This document shows positions 27,148-35,542 of a stretch of DNA of 64,000 nucleotides, one piece after another (position 1 is the stretch's first letter; each line of letters begins with the position of its first letter). The stretch is from the NCBI RefSeq assembly GCF_000717645.1, contig NZ_JNZZ01000019.1, forward strand, positions 62,001-126,000, in the 5' to 3' direction. A program made the position numbers and the translations under genes. The notes beneath the pieces are model-generated. The model made no database searches, was not told where the DNA came from, and was given only the letters and a program-made list of their open reading frames with translations. The DNA comes from Streptomyces californicus (GTDB lineage: Bacteria > Actinomycetota > Actinomycetes > Streptomycetales > Streptomycetaceae).

Positions 27148-28286
27148 CGCTCGGTGCGCTTCCTCGTCGTAAGGGCGGACGTGCCGACAAGTTCCTGGTA
27201 GAGACCGGCGATCGCCCCGGCGGTCCGGCGGACGTCGAACGCCGTCCGGGTGTGGCGCAGGCCCCGGCGTGAGACCGCCTCACGCAGTGCGTGGTCGGTG
27301 AGCAGCGCGGTGAGCGCCCGGGCCAGCGCGGCCGGGTCCTCCGGCGGTACGAGGCAGTGCTCCTCATGGCCGGGCGGCAGGCTTTCCCGCGCGCCGTTCA
27401 CGTCGGTCAGCAGCACGGGGCGGCCGCAGGCCATCGCCTCCAGCGGGGCCAGTGCCATGCCCTCCCAGCGGGAGGGCAGCACCAGGACGTCGGCGGCGTG
27501 GAGCCACGGCCGGACGTCCGCGCAGGCCCCGGTGAAGAGCACGCCCGGCGGCGCCGCCTCCTCCAGGGCCTTCCGGTCGGGTCCGTCGCCCACCAGCACC
27601 AGCCGGGCCCCGGGCACCGCCGTCCGGCGCCAGGCGCGCAGCAGGACGTCCTGGCCCTTCTGGCGGGTCAGCCGGCCGACGCAGACGACCAGCGGGGCAT
27701 CACGGTCGGCGTCGCGCGGCAGGGGCAGCAAGGCGCGGGCCCCGTCCCGGTCCGCGCGGCTGCCGGGACGGAAGCGGTCGAGGTCGATGCCGTTGTGGAC
27801 GACCGACCAGCGGGCGGCGATGCCCGCCTCCTGGCCGGTGCGGCGTTCGGATTCGCTGACGCACAGGATGTGATCGGCCCACCGGGCCCCGAACCGTTCC
27901 CAGCCGAGGGCCAGAGCGCCGGTGCGTCCGTCGACCGCCTCGAACGACCAGGCGTGCGGCTGGAACACGGTGGGGACCCGGCCGCGCACCGCGACGCGGC
28001 CCGCCAGCCCGGCCTTGGCGCTGTGGGCGTGCACCACGTGCGGACGGCTCGCACGGACGATCCGGCGCGCGGCGGCGACCTCGCGGGCCAGCCCCGGCCC
28101 GGGGGCGCGGGTGGCGTGCCAGTCGTGCACCTCGGCGCCGGCCTTCGCCGCCTCCCGGGCCAGCGGGCCGCCGGGCGGGCAGGCCACCACGGGCCGCAGC
28201 CCGGATCCGGCCTGGGCCCGGACGAGATCGGTGACCACCCGGGCCACTCCGCCGTCCACGGGCTGAACCAGATGAAGGACCGTCAC
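27144..28286 (-). CDS. Glycosyltransferase family 4, first gene of the EPS operon
   Basis: 380-aa GT-B enzyme starting VTVLHLVQPVDGGVARVV, with SVVHNGIDLDRF, VCVGRLTRQKGQDVLLRA and PSRWEGMALAPLEAMACGRPVL marking the donor site. GTG 28286 is chosen because GAGGAAAG lies 7 bases upstream and the motif starts there; an ATG at 28310 would include that ribosome site in the coding sequence. Promoter of the operon should lie in 28287-28440. Confidence 0.87.
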   Translation of the reverse strand: MTVLHLVQPVDGGVARVVTDLVRAQAGSGLRPVVACPPGGPLAREAAKAGAEVHDWHATRAPGPGLAREVAAARRIVRASRPHVVHAHSAKAGLAGRVAVRGRVPTVFQPHAWSFEAVDGRTGALALGWERFGARWADHILCVSESERRTGQEAGIAARWSVVHNGIDLDRFRPGSRADRDGARALLPLPRDADRDAPLVVCVGRLTRQKGQDVLLRAWRRTAVPGARLVLVGDGPDRKALEEAAPPGVLFTGACADVRPWLHAADVLVLPSRWEGMALAPLEAMACGRPVLLTDVNGARESLPPGHEEHCLVPPEDPAALARALTALLTDHALREAVSRRGLRHTRTAFDVRRTAGAIAGLYQELVGTSALTTRKRTER

Positions 28287-28683
28287 TTGTCTTTCCTCGG
28301 TACGACGCATGTGCAGCACGCACGGCTCTCTTCGCTCAATCCGGTGAGTAAAGCCGAGGTGCACTTTGGCAGATATGTGGCGAAATGGTGCGTGTGACTC
28401 GCTCATACGACCACATGGGGATTGCGTGTGCAGATGGGCCGTACGGGTGACCGGAGGCAGGCGCGGTGCGGGCCCGGAGCCTGCGAAGCCCAGTGGCGCC
28501 AAGGCCCCGAGGGGCCCGCGCGGCGGGAGCGCGACGTGCGATCCGTACGGCCGCCGCCAGGCATACCGTCGGCCTTTTCCCTCGGGCACACACCACCGAT
28601 CGCCGCAATCGATGGCCGCACCACCCATCGCCTGCCGCCCCTCCCGCCCCGGCGGCCCGGGGCGCGGTCGTCCGGGACGCGGA
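28287..28683. other. Non-coding region upstream of the EPS operon
   Basis: About 400 bases without a supported gene. The part 28320-28440 is less GC-rich than its surroundings and should carry the operon promoter, but I could not assign -35/-10 elements with confidence. The rest is ordinary GC-rich spacer. Confidence 0.5.
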
Positions 28684-28710
28684 AGCGCCCCGGACGGTGT
28701 CCGGGGCGCT
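28684..28710 (-). terminator. Terminator downstream of polyprenyl synthase
   Basis: Perfect 12-bp stem (28684-28695 with 28699-28710) and 3-base loop, 27 bases after the stop of the minus-strand gene. Confidence 0.82.
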
Positions 28711-28736
28711 TTCGGTGACGGTCGGGGGAGGGCGGG

Positions 28737-29786
28737 TCAGCCGGTACGGTCCACGAGGTACGGGATCAGCGTGAGCAGGTCCTCCCGCGCCGGGCGGGCC
28801 AGCTGCACCCGGTCCAGGCAGGAGCGGGCGGCGGCCAGGTGCTCGTGCGCCTCGCCGAGCGCCGCCGCCCGCCCGCCGGCCTCGTCGATCAGGTCGGCGG
28901 CGTGCCGGGCCGCCCGGTCGTCGAGCGGTCGGTCGCGGGAGAGCAGCGCGTCCAGGCGCCGGGCCGCCGGGTGGTCGGCCGACAGGGCCGCGAGCACCGG
29001 ATACGTCTTCTTGAGCCGCCGTAGGTCGCTGTGGACCGGTTTGCCGGTCTCCAGCGGATCGCCCCAGATCCCGAGCAGGTCGTCCACCGCCTGGAACGCC
29101 ACCCCCACATGGCGGCCCGCCAGGTCCAGCGCCTCCACGGTGGCCGCCGGGGCGCCCGCCAGTGCCGCGCCCAGAGCAGCCGCGCAACCGAGCAGGGAGC
29201 CCGTCTTGTGCGTGGCCATCGCCCGGTACTCGTGCGGCAGGACGGCCCCCGGCCCGGTCCACGGCCGCGTCTCGAAGAGCAGGTCCTGCGCCTGGCCGTG
29301 CACCAGATCGCCCAAGGCGCGCGCCAGGTGGCGCACCGCCGCGGGACTGGCGTCGCCCGGCGCCTCCGCCAGCGTGGAGACGGCGAGGGCGAACAGGGCG
29401 TCGCCCGCGAGGACCGCCGGCCCGGTGCCGTACGCCTTCCAGAGCGTCGGCCGCCGACGGCGGGTCTCGTCGCCGTCCATGATGTCGTCGTGGATCAGCG
29501 AGAAGGTGTGGATCAGCTCCACGGCCACCGCCCCCGGCACCGCGTCCGCCGCGCTGCCGCCGGCCGCCTCCGCGCCGAGCACCGCGAGAGCCTGCCGGAC
29601 CCCTTTGCCCTGCGAGCCGGGCAGCGGCTCACCGCCGGTCCCGCGCCAGCCGAGCGAGAACGCCGCCGTCTCCGCGTGCCACGGGTGCAGCCGCCCCACC
29701 GCCTCCACGAGCGCGGGGCGCACCAGTTCGCGGCACCGGTCCAGTATGTGCGGGGCTCCCGCCCGCCGGGCCGTGGAGAGCGTCAT
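28737..29786 (-). CDS. Polyprenyl (trans-isoprenyl) diphosphate synthase
   Basis: 349-aa all-helical prenyltransferase that condenses isopentenyl diphosphate onto allylic diphosphates. First Asp-rich motif DDIMD at 100-104 followed by ETRRRRPT; second motif DDLLG with GKPVHSDLRRLKKTYP after it. Product length (C15, C20 or longer) cannot be fixed by eye. Its ATG overlaps the stop of the TPR gene, so the two are co-transcribed; no terpene cyclase or phytoene synthase is adjacent. Confidence 0.9.
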   Translation of the reverse strand: MTLSTARRAGAPHILDRCRELVRPALVEAVGRLHPWHAETAAFSLGWRGTGGEPLPGSQGKGVRQALAVLGAEAAGGSAADAVPGAVAVELIHTFSLIHDDIMDGDETRRRRPTLWKAYGTGPAVLAGDALFALAVSTLAEAPGDASPAAVRHLARALGDLVHGQAQDLLFETRPWTGPGAVLPHEYRAMATHKTGSLLGCAAALGAALAGAPAATVEALDLAGRHVGVAFQAVDDLLGIWGDPLETGKPVHSDLRRLKKTYPVLAALSADHPAARRLDALLSRDRPLDDRAARHAADLIDEAGGRAAALGEAHEHLAAARSCLDRVQLARPAREDLLTLIPYLVDRTG

Positions 29787-30865
29787 CGGCGGCCGTCCCC
29801 GGCGCCGGCGGACGCGGTCTCCGCGCGTTCGGGCGACGCGGGTTCCACGCCCAGTTCGGCGTACGCCCTCTCGACCATCTCGCGGGCGTTGAGCAGCCCG
29901 ATCCGGTCGAGCCTGCCGCGCAGTTCGTCCAGGTCGGCCGCGGTGGCCTCGCGGTCCCGGCCGAGCCGGGCCCGCGCCTTCACCAGGCCGAGGGAGGCCA
30001 GGGCCTCGCCCCGGGGCTCGTCCATCGCGCGGAACTCGCCGAGCGCCTGCTCGTAGACCTCGCGCGCCTCCGCGTACCGCCCGGCGCGGAACAGCACGTT
30101 GGCCCGCATCTTGTGGTTGTACGCCAGCGCACTGGAGAGGTTCATCTTCCGGCAGGTGGCCTCGGCCTCGGAGAGCAGGCCGAGGGCGCGGGCCGTGGCC
30201 CCGTCCCGGAGGGAGACGATGTCGGCGATGCCGCGCAGCGCCCAGGCCCGGCCCCGGCGGTCGTCCGCCGCGCCCGCCAGCTCCGCGGCCTCCTCGAACA
30301 TCTCCAGAGCCGAGTCCAGCGAACCGGTGTTGCGGTGGATCTGCGCGATCCCCTCCAGCGCCCAGACGGTGTGCCGGGCCTCGCCCCTGGCCCGGGCCTC
30401 GGCGAGAAGCTGCTCGTGCAGCGTGGCGACGGTGGCGTAGTCGCCCTGGATCCGGCCGGTCTCGGCCAGACCGGCCAGCGAGTAGCCCCGGGCGACCACG
30501 TCGCCGCCCCGTTTCCCCGCCTCGGCGGCGAGCCCGAGCAGCCGGAACGCGAGCCGCAGCGAACCGCGTTGACGTGCCAGCGTGCCGCCGCTCCACAACG
30601 CCCAGGCCATCGCCCCGGTGTTCCCGGCCGACCGTGCGGCCCGGTAGCTCGCCTTCCAGGCCCGGTCCGCCTCCGCGACGTGTCCGAGCCTGCGGTGCGC
30701 CTCGGCCACGGCGAGCCCCGCGCGCGCCACCTCCTCCTGCGATCCGGAGCGTTCGGCCCGCTTCAAGTGGCGTACGCCTTCGGCCAGTACATCGGTGAGG
30801 GAGGCGTTCACCGACATCCTGGTGAGCGCTCCCTGGTACTCGGGCGCCAGTGCCTTGGTCTGCAT
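29783..30865 (-). CDS. Tetratricopeptide-repeat protein
   Basis: 360-aa helical protein made of TPR-like units throughout (for example AEADRAWKASYRAARSAGNTGAMAWALW, and FRAGRYAEAREVYEQALGEFR split in repeats 3-7). No DNA-binding, transmembrane or signal segment. Likely a protein-interaction scaffold or a sensor for the coupled isoprenoid gene. A 32-bp palindrome sits 40-71 bases upstream of the start, in its promoter or 5' leader. Confidence 0.8.
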   Translation of the reverse strand: MQTKALAPEYQGALTRMSVNASLTDVLAEGVRHLKRAERSGSQEEVARAGLAVAEAHRRLGHVAEADRAWKASYRAARSAGNTGAMAWALWSGGTLARQRGSLRLAFRLLGLAAEAGKRGGDVVARGYSLAGLAETGRIQGDYATVATLHEQLLAEARARGEARHTVWALEGIAQIHRNTGSLDSALEMFEEAAELAGAADDRRGRAWALRGIADIVSLRDGATARALGLLSEAEATCRKMNLSSALAYNHKMRANVLFRAGRYAEAREVYEQALGEFRAMDEPRGEALASLGLVKARARLGRDREATAADLDELRGRLDRIGLLNAREMVERAYAELGVEPASPERAETASAGAGDGRR

Positions 30866-31268
30866 GGGTGCCTTCCGCGCGGTGCCGGGACCGGAACGGA
30901 GTCGCTATACGCCCTATGTATACATGGGGCGTATAGTCGACCGGTCGTGCAGGCCCGGAACATGTGGGGGTGGGGTCGCCGCTCGTCCTGCGCGGCGGAC
31001 CGTCCTGTCGACGATCAAGACGGCGACGGGGCGCGGGGGGTTGCTCGGGCGGTCCAGGTCGTTCCGGATCGCGCCACGCCCGTACCGATACGTCCGTTCC
31101 GCCCCCCGGCCCATGTCCGTCCCCGCCCCCGGCCCGCGCCCGGCCCCTGTTCGGGTCTCGTGGCGGCCCGGTGCCGGGTCCGCCGGGGCGCGGACGCGGC
31201 TCGTTCCCCCGCACCCGAACGGCGGCCCGCGGCGGGCGGCGGGACGGCGGCCGCGTTCGAATGGGCGG
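30866..31268. other. Divergent intergenic region
   Basis: About 400 bases between the TPR gene and the betaine-type importer. Apart from the palindrome at 30905-30936 I see nothing gene-like; 30960-31260 is ordinary GC-rich sequence with no ribosome site except near 31269. Confidence 0.5.
30905..30936. promoter_or_regulatory. 32-bp near-perfect palindrome (operator candidate)
   Basis: Outer arms CTATACGCCC and GGGCGTATAG flank the inner palindrome ATGTATACAT; 15 of 16 pairs match. The edges read TATAGT on the plus strand and TATAGC on the minus strand, which could be overlapping -10 boxes for the divergent genes. The size and GTATAC halves fit a dimer or tetramer of a TetR/GntR-type repressor; no regulator gene is next to it. 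Confidence 0.7.
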
Positions 31269-31946
31269 ATGACGGCGCCCCCGGACGACTGCCTCGCCCG
31301 CAACGAGTGGATCTGCGGCGCCTACCTGTCCAGCCGCCGCGAGATCCTCATCGACGCGGTGCTGCAACACCTCCAGCTGACGGTCGCGTCGGTGGCCATC
31401 GCCCTCCTGATCGCCGTCCCCCTGGCACTCGCCGCCCGCCGGTGGCGCTGGGCGGCCGGCCCGGTGCTCGCGACCACGACGGTCCTCTACACGATCCCGT
31501 CGCTCGCGATGTTCTCGCTGCTGCTGCCGCTGTACGGGCTCTCCGCCGCACTGGTGATCGCCGGGCTCGTCCTGTACTCCCTGACGCTCCTCGTCCGCAA
31601 CATCCTCGCCGGACTCCGGGCCGTGCCCGAGGAGACCCGGCAGGCAGCACGCGGCATGGGGTACGGGCCGCTGCGCCTGCTGCTCGCCGTCGAACTGCCG
31701 CTCGCGCTGCCCGCCGCGATGGCCGGGCTGCGCATCGCCACCGTCTCCGCGGTCTCCCTGGTCACCATCGGGGCGATCGTCGGCCACGGCGGGCTCGGCA
31801 ACCTCATCTACTCCGGCATGAACACCTATTTCAAGGCCCAGGTGCTCACCGCCTCCGTGCTGTGCGTCCTCATCGCCGTCGCCGCCGAACTGCTGCTTCT
31901 GGGGGCGGGGCGGCTGCTGACCCCCTGGACCCGGAGGCAGGCGTGA
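31269..31946 (+). CDS. OpuBB/ProW-type ABC importer permease
   Basis: 225-aa permease of a glycine betaine/carnitine/choline importer with five helices and the ABC-coupling loop RQAARGMGYGPLRLLLAVELPLALPAAMAG split at residues 130-160. ATG 31269 is the first start after the divergent region; the ribosome site is weak. First gene of a three-gene run continuing to 33611. Confidence 0.87.
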   Translation: MTAPPDDCLARNEWICGAYLSSRREILIDAVLQHLQLTVASVAIALLIAVPLALAARRWRWAAGPVLATTTVLYTIPSLAMFSLLLPLYGLSAALVIAGLVLYSLTLLVRNILAGLRAVPEETRQAARGMGYGPLRLLLAVELPLALPAAMAGLRIATVSAVSLVTIGAIVGHGGLGNLIYSGMNTYFKAQVLTASVLCVLIAVAAELLLLGAGRLLTPWTRRQA

Positions 31947-31992
31947 ACGTACGCACGGGGGGCGCGCGGACGCCCCGGAACGGGAGCCCGGT

Positions 31993-32664
31993 GTGAACAC
32001 CCTCTCCGACACCTGGTCCTGGCTGACCACCGCCGCCCACTGGTCCGGCCCCGACGGCGTCTGGCACCGGCTCGGCGAACACCTCTTCCTCACCGCCGTC
32101 TGCCTGCTCATCAGCTGCCTGATCGCCCTGCCCGTCGCCCTGGTCCTGGGCCACCTCGGCAAGGGCGGCGCACTCGCCGTCAACCTCTCCAACGTCGGGC
32201 GGGCCGTGCCCACCTTCGCCGTCCTGGTCCTGCTGCTGCTCACGCCCATCGGCACGCACGGCCAGTGGTCGACGATCATCGCGCTCGTCCTGTTCGCCGT
32301 GCCGCCGCTGCTCACCAACGCCTACGTCGGGATGCGCGAGGTGGACCGGGACGTCGTCCGGGCCGCCCGGGGCATGGGCATGACCGGCCGCCAGATGCTG
32401 GTGGGCGTCGAACTGCCGCTCGCCCTCCCGATGATCCTCACCGGCGTGCGGATCGCCGCCGTCCAACTGGTCGCCACCGCCACCCTCGCCGCGCTGGCGG
32501 GCGGCGGGGGACTGGGCCGGATCATCACCGCCGGCTTCAACCTCGCCTCCACCCCGCAGGTGGTGGCCGGAGCGATCCTGGTGGCCGTCTTCGCGCTCCT
32601 CGTCGAGAGCCTCTTCGAGGCCGGTCAGCGGCTCGCTTTGCAGCGCGGCCGGGAGGCCGCGTGA
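31993..32664 (+). CDS. OpuBD/ProW-type ABC importer permease
   Basis: 223-aa second permease, same fold as the previous gene, with coupling loop VRAARGMGMTGRQMLVGVELP. GTG start; the GTGA at the end overlaps the binding-protein start. Two different permease subunits is the OpuB/OpuC arrangement. Confidence 0.87.
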   Translation: MNTLSDTWSWLTTAAHWSGPDGVWHRLGEHLFLTAVCLLISCLIALPVALVLGHLGKGGALAVNLSNVGRAVPTFAVLVLLLLTPIGTHGQWSTIIALVLFAVPPLLTNAYVGMREVDRDVVRAARGMGMTGRQMLVGVELPLALPMILTGVRIAAVQLVATATLAALAGGGGLGRIITAGFNLASTPQVVAGAILVAVFALLVESLFEAGQRLALQRGREAA

Positions 32665-33611
32665 ACCGCGTCCGCCGCGCCCTGGCCGCGCTGGCCCTCC
32701 TCGCCGCCACCGCCTGCGCCGGCGGCCCGTCCCTGGAGAACCGGGGCGAGGTCACCGCCCCGCCCGGCGACAGCCGGGAACTGACCGTCGGGTCGGCCGG
32801 GTTCACCGAGAGCGACCTGCTGGCCCAGCTGTACGCCCTGCTCCTGGAACACGCCGGATACTCCACCGACCTCATCTCCGTCACCAACCGGGAGATCTAC
32901 GAACCCGCCCTGGAGAACGGCCAGATCGACGTCGTACCGGAGTACGCGGCGACCTTCGCCGACTGGCTGGGCGCCAAGGCCCACGGGGCCGACGCGAAAC
33001 CCGTCGGATCGCCCGACCTCACCACCACGATGAAGGCGCTCCGCGAGCTCGCCGCCCCGCGCGGGCTGACCGTCCTCGACCCCGGCCGGGCCGTCGACCA
33101 GAACGCCTTCGCCGTCACGGCCGCGTACGCGAAGAAGCACGGGCTCCGGACGCTCAGCGACGTCGGCGCGGCGAAGCTGCCCGTACGGCTTGCGGCGGGC
33201 GACGAGTGCGTACAGCGCCCCTACTGCGCCCCCGGGCTGCGCTCGACGTACGGCATCGACGTCGTCGCCGTCGATCCCAAGGGCGTCGGCACCACCCAGG
33301 CCAAGCAGGCCGTCCAGAGCGGGCAGGACCAGATGGTGCTGACGACCACGACCGACGCCACGCTGGACCAGTTCGGGCTGGTGCTGCTGGAGGACGACAA
33401 GAAGCTCCAGAACGCGGACTACGTGGTTCCCGTCGTCAACCGCGCCCGCGCCGGGAGCGCCGGCGTGCGCGACGCCCTCGGCCGCCTCAACACCGTGCTG
33501 ACCACCGCCGACCTGGCGTCGATGAACGAACAGGTCGACAGCTGGCGCCGACTGCCCGAGGACGTCGCGCGCGCCTACCTGGAGGCGAAGAAGCTCCTCC
33601 CGAAGGGCTGA
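32661..33611 (+). CDS. OpuC-type glycine betaine/choline-binding lipoprotein
   Basis: 316-aa extracytoplasmic solute receptor. Signal peptide with lipobox AATAC (Cys19), then the OpuAC domain beginning LTVGSAGFTESDLLAQLYALLLEHAGY and containing GQIDVVPEYAATF. Quaternary-amine ligand inferred from family; the aromatic cage residues are not identified. Translationally coupled to the permease. Uptake of such compounds serves osmoprotection or choline use. Confidence 0.87.
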   Translation: MNRVRRALAALALLAATACAGGPSLENRGEVTAPPGDSRELTVGSAGFTESDLLAQLYALLLEHAGYSTDLISVTNREIYEPALENGQIDVVPEYAATFADWLGAKAHGADAKPVGSPDLTTTMKALRELAAPRGLTVLDPGRAVDQNAFAVTAAYAKKHGLRTLSDVGAAKLPVRLAAGDECVQRPYCAPGLRSTYGIDVVAVDPKGVGTTQAKQAVQSGQDQMVLTTTTDATLDQFGLVLLEDDKKLQNADYVVPVVNRARAGSAGVRDALGRLNTVLTTADLASMNEQVDSWRRLPEDVARAYLEAKKLLPKG

Positions 33612-33619
33612 GCCCGGCG

Positions 33620-33690
33620 GACGGCCGGACCGACGGGCCGGCGGACGGGCGGGTCGGGGACGGCCGGGCCGACGGCCGGACCGACGGGCC
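33620..33690. repeat. GACGG-rich direct repeats
   Basis: The 20-mer GACGGCCGGACCGACGGGCC occurs at 33620-33639 and 33671-33690, with partial copies between, in the spacer after the binding-protein gene. Confidence 0.8.
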
Positions 33691-33772
33691 GACGGGCGGA
33701 CTGTGCGGGGCTGTCCCGGGGCCGGGCGAAAACGCGTTGCCCGCCCCCGGGAACCCTGCGACGCTTCCGGGC

Positions 33773-34077
33773 ATGTCTGCCGCACCTGACACCCTGCCCG
33801 CCCGGACGCCGTCGTCCGCCTCCCGTACGCACTCCGTGGGGCGCTCTTCTCGCGCGGCCGCCTCGTCGCGATCCCGCGCAGGCCGGCCCGGCGTGAGCAG
33901 TTGCTCGCCCACCTCGCCGACACGCTGTTCGAGCGGGAACGCTCGTACACGGAATCCGAGGTGAACGAGGCGCTGCGCACCGTCCACGAGGACTGCTCCG
34001 CGCTGCGCCGCTATCTGGTCGTCGCGGGGCTCATGGTGCGCACCCGGGACGGCACGAGCTACCGGCGCGGCCGCTGA
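33773..34077 (+). pseudogene. DUF2087-domain protein, frameshifted
   Basis: From 33838 the frame encodes ALFSRGRLVAIPRRPARREQ, then LAHLADTLFERERSYTESEVNEALR and CSALRRYLVVAGLMVRTRDG, a complete DUF2087 domain ending at 34077. That frame has a stop at 33787 and no usable start before the domain. The natural start, ATG 33773 (MSAAPDTLPA), is in another frame. One indel between about 33790 and 33835 would join them into a roughly 100-aa protein. Either a recent pseudogene or a sequence error. DUF2087 is a small domain often linked to transcription regulators. Confidence 0.7.
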
Positions 34078-34184
34078 CCGGGCGGTTTCGCGGCCCGCGT
34101 CGGGCTAAGGCGCCGGGACCGGGGCCGGTGCGCACGCCCCGGTCCGGCGGCGGCGCCCCTCACCCGGTTCCGCGCCCCGTCGGC

Positions 34185-35348
34185 TCAGGCGTCCGACACG
34201 GAATCGAATTCCACCTCGTCGCGCCCCACGCCCTGCGCGTCCGCGTCCACCGACCGGCGCAGGGCCTCGTGCAGCTTCGCCGGGGTGAGGACGCCGAGGA
34301 ACAGGCTCCCGTCGAGCACCGCCACCCACCCCGCGTCGTACTGGAGCATCTCGCTGAACGCCTGCTTCAGCGGGGCGCCCACCGGCACCCACGCGTCCAT
34401 CCGGCGTGCCAGCGACCCCACGCGCTCGCCCTCCCGGGCGGGCCGCAGCGCGTCCGCCGACACCCAGCCGTGCAGCTCGCCCGCACCGTTCAGCACCACC
34501 GCCCACCGGGCCCCGGACGCCGCCAGCCGGGCCGCCGCCTCCCGGGCGGACTCCGCCAGCAGCGCCACCGGCGGCTCCTCCAGGTCCTCCGGCTCGATCG
34601 CGGTGACCGAGAGCCGCTTCAGCCCCCGGTCGGAGCCCACGAACCGGGCCACGTACGGGGTGGCGGGGGTGCCGAGCACGGCGGCCGGGGTGTCGAACTG
34701 CTCGATGCGCCCCTCCCCGTACACCGCGATCCGGTCGCCCATCCGCACCGCTTCCTCGATGTCGTGCGTCACCATGAGCACCGTCTTGCGCACCCGCTGC
34801 TGGAGGGCCAGGAACTCGTTCTGCAGCCGCTCCCGCACCACCGGGTCCACCGCGCCGAACGGCTCGTCCATCAGCAGGACCGGCGGGTCCGCCGCGAGCG
34901 CCCGCGCCACGCCCACCCGCTGCCGCTGGCCGCCCGAGAGCTGCGCCGGATAGCGCGAGCCGTACGTCGCCGGATCCAGGCCCACCAGGTCCAGCAGCTC
35001 CGCCGCCCGCTCCCGGGCCCGCGAGCGCTTCCAGCCGACCAGCGCCGGAACGGTCGCGGTGTTGTCCAGGACGGTCCGGTGCGGGAAGAGGCCGACCTGC
35101 TGGATGACGTAGCCGATGCGGCGGCGGAGCTTCACCGGGTCGATCTTCGCGATGTCCTCGCCGTCCACGAGGATCCGGCCCGACGTCGGCTCGATCAGCC
35201 GGTTCACCATCATCATCGTCGTGGTCTTGCCGCAGCCGGAGGGCCCCACCAGCGTGACCAGCTCGCCCTCCGCCACCTCGAAGGACAGCCCGTCGACCGC
35301 CGTCGTCCCGTCCGGATAGACCTTGCCGACCTGCTCGAACCGGATCAT
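34185..35348 (-). CDS. Glycine betaine/choline ABC importer ATPase with CBS domains
   Basis: 387-aa OpuA/ProV-type ATPase: Walker A GPSGCGKTT, signature LSGGQRQR, Walker B LLMDEPFGAVD, followed by two CBS domains (about 250-370) that sense ionic strength or adenine nucleotides in relatives. It completes the importer encoded at 31269-33611 but lies on the opposite strand, convergent with it. Divergent from the peptidase gene at 35543. Confidence 0.9.
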   Translation of the reverse strand: MIRFEQVGKVYPDGTTAVDGLSFEVAEGELVTLVGPSGCGKTTTMMMVNRLIEPTSGRILVDGEDIAKIDPVKLRRRIGYVIQQVGLFPHRTVLDNTATVPALVGWKRSRARERAAELLDLVGLDPATYGSRYPAQLSGGQRQRVGVARALAADPPVLLMDEPFGAVDPVVRERLQNEFLALQQRVRKTVLMVTHDIEEAVRMGDRIAVYGEGRIEQFDTPAAVLGTPATPYVARFVGSDRGLKRLSVTAIEPEDLEEPPVALLAESAREAAARLAASGARWAVVLNGAGELHGWVSADALRPAREGERVGSLARRMDAWVPVGAPLKQAFSEMLQYDAGWVAVLDGSLFLGVLTPAKLHEALRRSVDADAQGVGRDEVEFDSVSDA

Positions 35349-35542
35349 GCCTGAACGCTAGGAGCGCCCCGGCCGGACCGCACACGGGCCGGGACCGTCC
35401 GGGGCACGCCCTCGCGCGACCGGTGGCACGGGCATGTGCTGGACTGGGCCTCCCGCCCGATCGGCCCGCGCCCCGCACCGGCGCGCACCTCGCGTCGGCC
35501 CGCGCCCCCGGCCGGTCCGTACCCCGGATTCAGGAGTTCCCC

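Noticed and set aside
28737..32318. 1193-aa minus-strand open frame
   Set aside because: Only its C-terminal 349 codons (from 29786) are the polyprenyl synthase; the rest is antisense to the permease genes and off-frame through the TPR gene.
33612..33700. Possible CRISPR-like array in GACGG repeats
   Set aside because: Repeats are irregular, GC-only and lack unique spacers; low-complexity expansion is a better explanation.
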